A stretch of DNA of 64,000 bases from an uncultured Planctomycetaceae bacterium (GTDB taxonomy: Bacteria > Planctomycetota > Planctomycetia > Pirellulales > Pirellulaceae): the NCBI GenBank assembly GCA_903863885.1, contig CAIPEB010000193.1, positions 1 to 64,000 of the forward strand, written 5' to 3'. This document shows positions 63,724 to 64,000 of the stretch, piece by piece. Below the pieces are notes generated by a model, which did no database searches, had not been told where the DNA came from, and was given only the letters and a program-made list of their open reading frames with translations. The stretch's first letter is position 1; each line of letters opens with the position of its first letter. Position numbers and translations under genes: made by a program.

Positions 63724-64000
63724 TGTGTCCTCGTATTTGGCGACCGTGACGACCGCCTGGCGCTGCAGTGCCGCGCGGGACGACAGCAGCAGATTATGCG
63801 GGGCAAGCAACAAGAATACGACATCTATGCAGCGGAATTTCCCCATTGGTCATTGGGCCCGGGTAGCATTGCGGCAGTCAACTGATTCGGCGTCGTTTGT
63901 GATACCGGACGCCGCCGCGACGCTGGTCCAGAAGCCGGAGATTAGAAGGAGACGGGAAATTAGAATATTAAATACGCGTCTCGACCGAAACCTTGCGGGT

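Overview
The window looks like a chromosomal segment of a planctomycete (Planctomycetota; order not resolved). The reasons are GC-rich DNA with long antisense open frames, several Tat-exported enzymes with cytosolic folds (Gfo/Idh/MocA oxidoreductase, sugar-isomerase-like protein, DUF4838), multiple Gfo/Idh/MocA and sugar-phosphate-isomerase-type TIM-barrel genes, and an RTX-repeat secreted protein with an N-terminal LERLETRTLF motif of the kind common on planctomycete extracellular proteins. This assignment is inference; there is no rRNA or marker gene here. No tRNA, rRNA, CRISPR array, transposase or integrase was found.

Layout. 1-9.7 kb: mixed housekeeping and accessory genes (an ExbD-like membrane protein, a fatty acyl-AMP ligase fused to an acyl carrier domain, dTDP-glucose 4,6-dehydratase, two Tat-exported proteins, an alpha/beta hydrolase, a SprT-like zinc protein and a TlpA-like lipoprotein). 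10-15.6 kb: a tightly packed TetR / membrane-fusion lipoprotein / RND efflux operon with a repeated 8-mer just upstream. 16-23 kb: a secreted nitrilase-superfamily protein, a double-ACT protein, a fusion of GTP-type PEP carboxykinase with a class I aminotransferase-like domain, and a two-helix membrane protein.

23.2-32.6 kb (plus strand) and 32.7-40.7 kb (minus strand) converge on a strong terminator and together look like a carbohydrate or polyol catabolic locus. It holds an exported sugar-isomerase-like protein, an exported MocA oxidoreductase, a TIM-barrel isomerase, two paralogous SDRs, a class II aldolase, a 2-hydroxyacid dehydrogenase, a glycerol-dehydrogenase-like enzyme, an SMP-30/gluconolactonase-like propeller, two paralogous FGGY kinases and a very large exported multidomain carbohydrate-binding protein.

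40.8-55.5 kb (minus strand) is the most striking part. A 2497-residue, single-module, fully reducing type I polyketide synthase (KS-AT-DH-ER-KR-ACP-TE) is followed by a ketopantoate-reductase-like protein and a GH3-family acyl-adenylating protein, joined by ATGA and GTGA stop/start overlaps. Further downstream are a 3beta-HSD/OleD-like SDR, an enolase-superfamily enzyme (19-nt overlap) and an alpha/beta hydrolase. A two-gene DUF4160/DUF2442 cassette lying between two ~165-bp direct repeats separates the two halves. I infer a biosynthetic operon that makes a reduced polyketide acid and conjugates it, possibly to an amino acid.

55.5-64 kb: a secreted RTX-esterase, then a minus-strand operon (URO-D/methyltransferase-like protein, two Gfo/Idh/MocA dehydrogenases, ATP-grasp ligase) and a monoacylglycerol-lipase-like hydrolase. 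Composite heptamer-type repeat islands occur at 27.3, 57.8 and 62.7 kb.
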